Part shown: positions 6,507 through 7,346 of the stretch, one piece after another
Position numbering within the stretch: the stretch's first letter is position 1
Layout: the number at the start of each line of letters is the position of its first letter
From: Gelria sp.
GTDB taxonomy: Bacteria > Bacillota > Syntrophomonadia > Syntrophomonadales > Syntrophomonadaceae
DNA length: 7,346 nucleotides
Assembly (NCBI GenBank): GCA_012839665.1
Contig: DUMX01000028.1
Span: 1 to 7,346 of the forward strand
Direction: 5' to 3'
Program-made: the position numbers and the translations under genes
Notes under the pieces: generated by a model
Seen by the model: the letters and a program-made list of their open reading frames with translations, nothing else
Databases searched by the model: none
What the model was told of the DNA's origin: nothing

Positions 6507-6627
6507 GTTATAACCCCCTCTTTGGATATGGGTAATCAAACTCATCAGTTGCTAAATATGTCTCGTCCTGGTCCTATCAGGATACAGGCGAAACTTCCAA
6601 TAATCTCCAGTATCGGCGGGAGAAACC

Positions 6628-7119
6628 CTATATTTTTCTAATTCCTCTGTTTCCTTCTCGGTCTAAAGCGTTAATCAACACCTCCTCAAGTTTGACTCCA
6701 TCTTCAGGAAATACCAGTTCTGGGTTTATTTCATGTAGTGGAATCAGGACAAACAACCGCTTACGCATATGGGGATGAGGGACTTTTAAATCTTTTAGGT
6801 CAATAGTCTCATCTCCATATAATAAAATATCTAAATCTATGGTACGGGGGCCCCATCTTCCGTTCCGTTGGCGGCCCATTTTAATTTCGATTTCTTGCAA
6901 CTTATAGAGCAATTCCATTGCCGGCAGCCTGGTTCTGGCTTCTATAACCTGGTTAACGAAATCCTCTTGTTCAGTGTTTCCCCAGGGGGAAGTTAAATAA
7001 AGGGACGAAGCTCGGGTAACCTCCAAATCCCTTATCTTATCTATCATTTTACGGGCTGTTTGCAGTTGCCCGGACTTATCTCCCAAGTTTGAACCTAATC
7101 CTATATAAACATTTTTCAC
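6628..7119 (-). CDS. folK: 2-amino-4-hydroxy-6-hydroxymethyldihydropteridine diphosphokinase (HPPK)
   Basis: Transfers pyrophosphate from ATP to 6-hydroxymethyl-7,8-dihydropterin, the step before dihydropteroate synthase in folate synthesis. From GTG at 7119 the protein has 163 residues and begins MKNVYIGLGSNLGD, the usual family opening. TSPWGNTEQEDFVNQV (43-58), GRWGPRTIDLDILLYG (87-102, with the two metal-binding aspartates of DLD at 95 and 97) and VPHPHMRKRLFVLIPL (113-128) are all present. GTG at 7131 would add MKLV but has AAGG directly abutting it, whereas 7119 has AAGGGTG nine bases upstream; either is possible. The first codons lie in the right-hand fold-back arm but are genuine, because the inner copy continues into the intact gene. 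It follows folB, as in many Bacillota folate clusters. Confidence 0.96.
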   Translation of the reverse strand: MKNVYIGLGSNLGDKSGQLQTARKMIDKIRDLEVTRASSLYLTSPWGNTEQEDFVNQVIEARTRLPAMELLYKLQEIEIKMGRQRNGRWGPRTIDLDILLYGDETIDLKDLKVPHPHMRKRLFVLIPLHEINPELVFPEDGVKLEEVLINALDREGNRGIRKI

Positions 7120-7346
7120 AACCAGTTTCACCCTTAAAATAGCATATAGCTACAATGTGAGCAAGGAATATTACTGAAAATTAAGAATTATCTATTACCT
7201 GCTCGCGGCGGATTTTAACAGCAAAGTGTTGAAATTCACCTTTTATAATTCTTAATTTTCAGTAATATTCCTTGCTCACATTGTAGCTATATGCTATTTT
7301 AAGGGTGAAACTGGTTGTGAAAAATGTTTATATAGGATTAGGTTCA
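7090..7346. repeat. Perfect terminal inverted repeat (fold-back), probable chimera
   Basis: Bases 7245-7346 are an exact reverse complement of 7090-7191 (paired positions sum to 14436), with a unique 53-base centre at 7192-7244. The inner arm is the genuine start of folK plus the folB-folK gap; the outer arm repeats it inverted, so a second copy of the folK start appears on the plus strand and runs off the edge. With the matching structure at the left end, this is most likely an amplification or assembly chimera. Confidence 0.93.
7181..7244 (-). CDS. folB: C-terminal fragment of 7,8-dihydroneopterin aldolase (probable)
   Basis: Reading the minus strand inward from the right-hand fold-back centre gives KGEFQHFAVKIRREQVIDNS and then TAA at 7183-7181. 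The G-x-(F/Y)-x-x-(V/A)-A-V-x-I-x-R pattern is how dihydroneopterin aldolases end, and folB commonly lies directly before folK in Bacillota. FolB converts dihydroneopterin to 6-hydroxymethyl-dihydropterin, the FolK substrate. Only about 21 codons survive, because sequence beyond 7244 is the inverted copy; the normal protein is about 120 residues. The stop is 61 bases from the chosen folK start. With so few residues the call leans on gene context. Confidence 0.6.

Noticed and set aside
6507..6545. Longer start for the DUF2520 protein (13 extra residues)
   Set aside because: No ribosome binding site precedes ATG at 6545, while ATG at 6506 has a strong one and starts directly before the Rossmann strand.
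1..7346. Linear element with hairpin telomeres
   Set aside because: The two inverted ends differ in sequence, fall inside nadC and across the folB-folK junction, and the content is pure housekeeping with no replication or telomere-resolution gene.
7305..7346. Second folK start on the plus strand at the right edge
   Set aside because: It is the exact inverted copy of the genuine folK start, produced by the fold-back, not a second gene.

Overview
The window is a 7.3-kb stretch of core vitamin and cofactor biosynthesis genes, all on the minus strand. It most likely comes from an anaerobic Gram-positive bacterium of the Clostridia/Syntrophomonadia type (Bacillota). This rests on the gene order, strong AAGGAGG-type ribosome binding sites, moderate GC, the DUF2520 protein beside panB, and palindromic repeats of the GTCAAAAGGACCGTCCCC type that I recall from such genomes. 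The lineage is inferred, not proven.

In transcription order (right to left) the genes are: the last 21 or so codons of folB (7244-7181), folK (7119-6628), a Rossmann/DUF2520 reductase-like gene (6506-5610), panB (5581-4751), panC (4689-3841), panD (3834-3463), nadA (3396-2488), nadB (2420-819), and nadC from its start at 704 to about 95, where genuine sequence ends. Most gaps are short (6 to 67 bases). The two longer ones are folK to DUF2520 (121 bases, nothing recognisable) and nadB to nadC (114 bases, mostly a palindromic repeat). No gene-free stretch exceeds 300 bases.

The genes make biochemical sense together. FolB and FolK act on the route to tetrahydrofolate, whose methylene form is the one-carbon donor for PanB. 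PanB makes ketopantoate. No panE or ilvC is present here, and the DUF2520 protein is the obvious candidate for the ketopantoate reductase (PanG-like). PanC joins pantoate to beta-alanine, which PanD makes from aspartate. NadB, NadA and NadC turn aspartate, dihydroxyacetone phosphate and PRPP into nicotinate mononucleotide for NAD.

Both ends of the window are perfect fold-backs. Bases 1-94 are the reverse complement of 124-217, inside nadC. Bases 7245-7346 are the reverse complement of 7090-7191, covering the folK start and the folB end. Two unrelated housekeeping genes are each interrupted by an inverted copy of themselves exactly at the window edges. This is best read as inverted chimeras from amplification or assembly, not biology. 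The outer 94 and 102 bases should be treated as artefact, and nadC and folB as truncated by it.

I found no mobile element coding region, CRISPR array, tRNA, rRNA, riboswitch or defence system. The non-coding items of most interest are the palindromic repeat before nadC, a degenerate half copy of the same family before nadA, and small hairpins at several gene junctions. The window is largely an ordinary biosynthetic cluster; I do not see an undescribed system in it.
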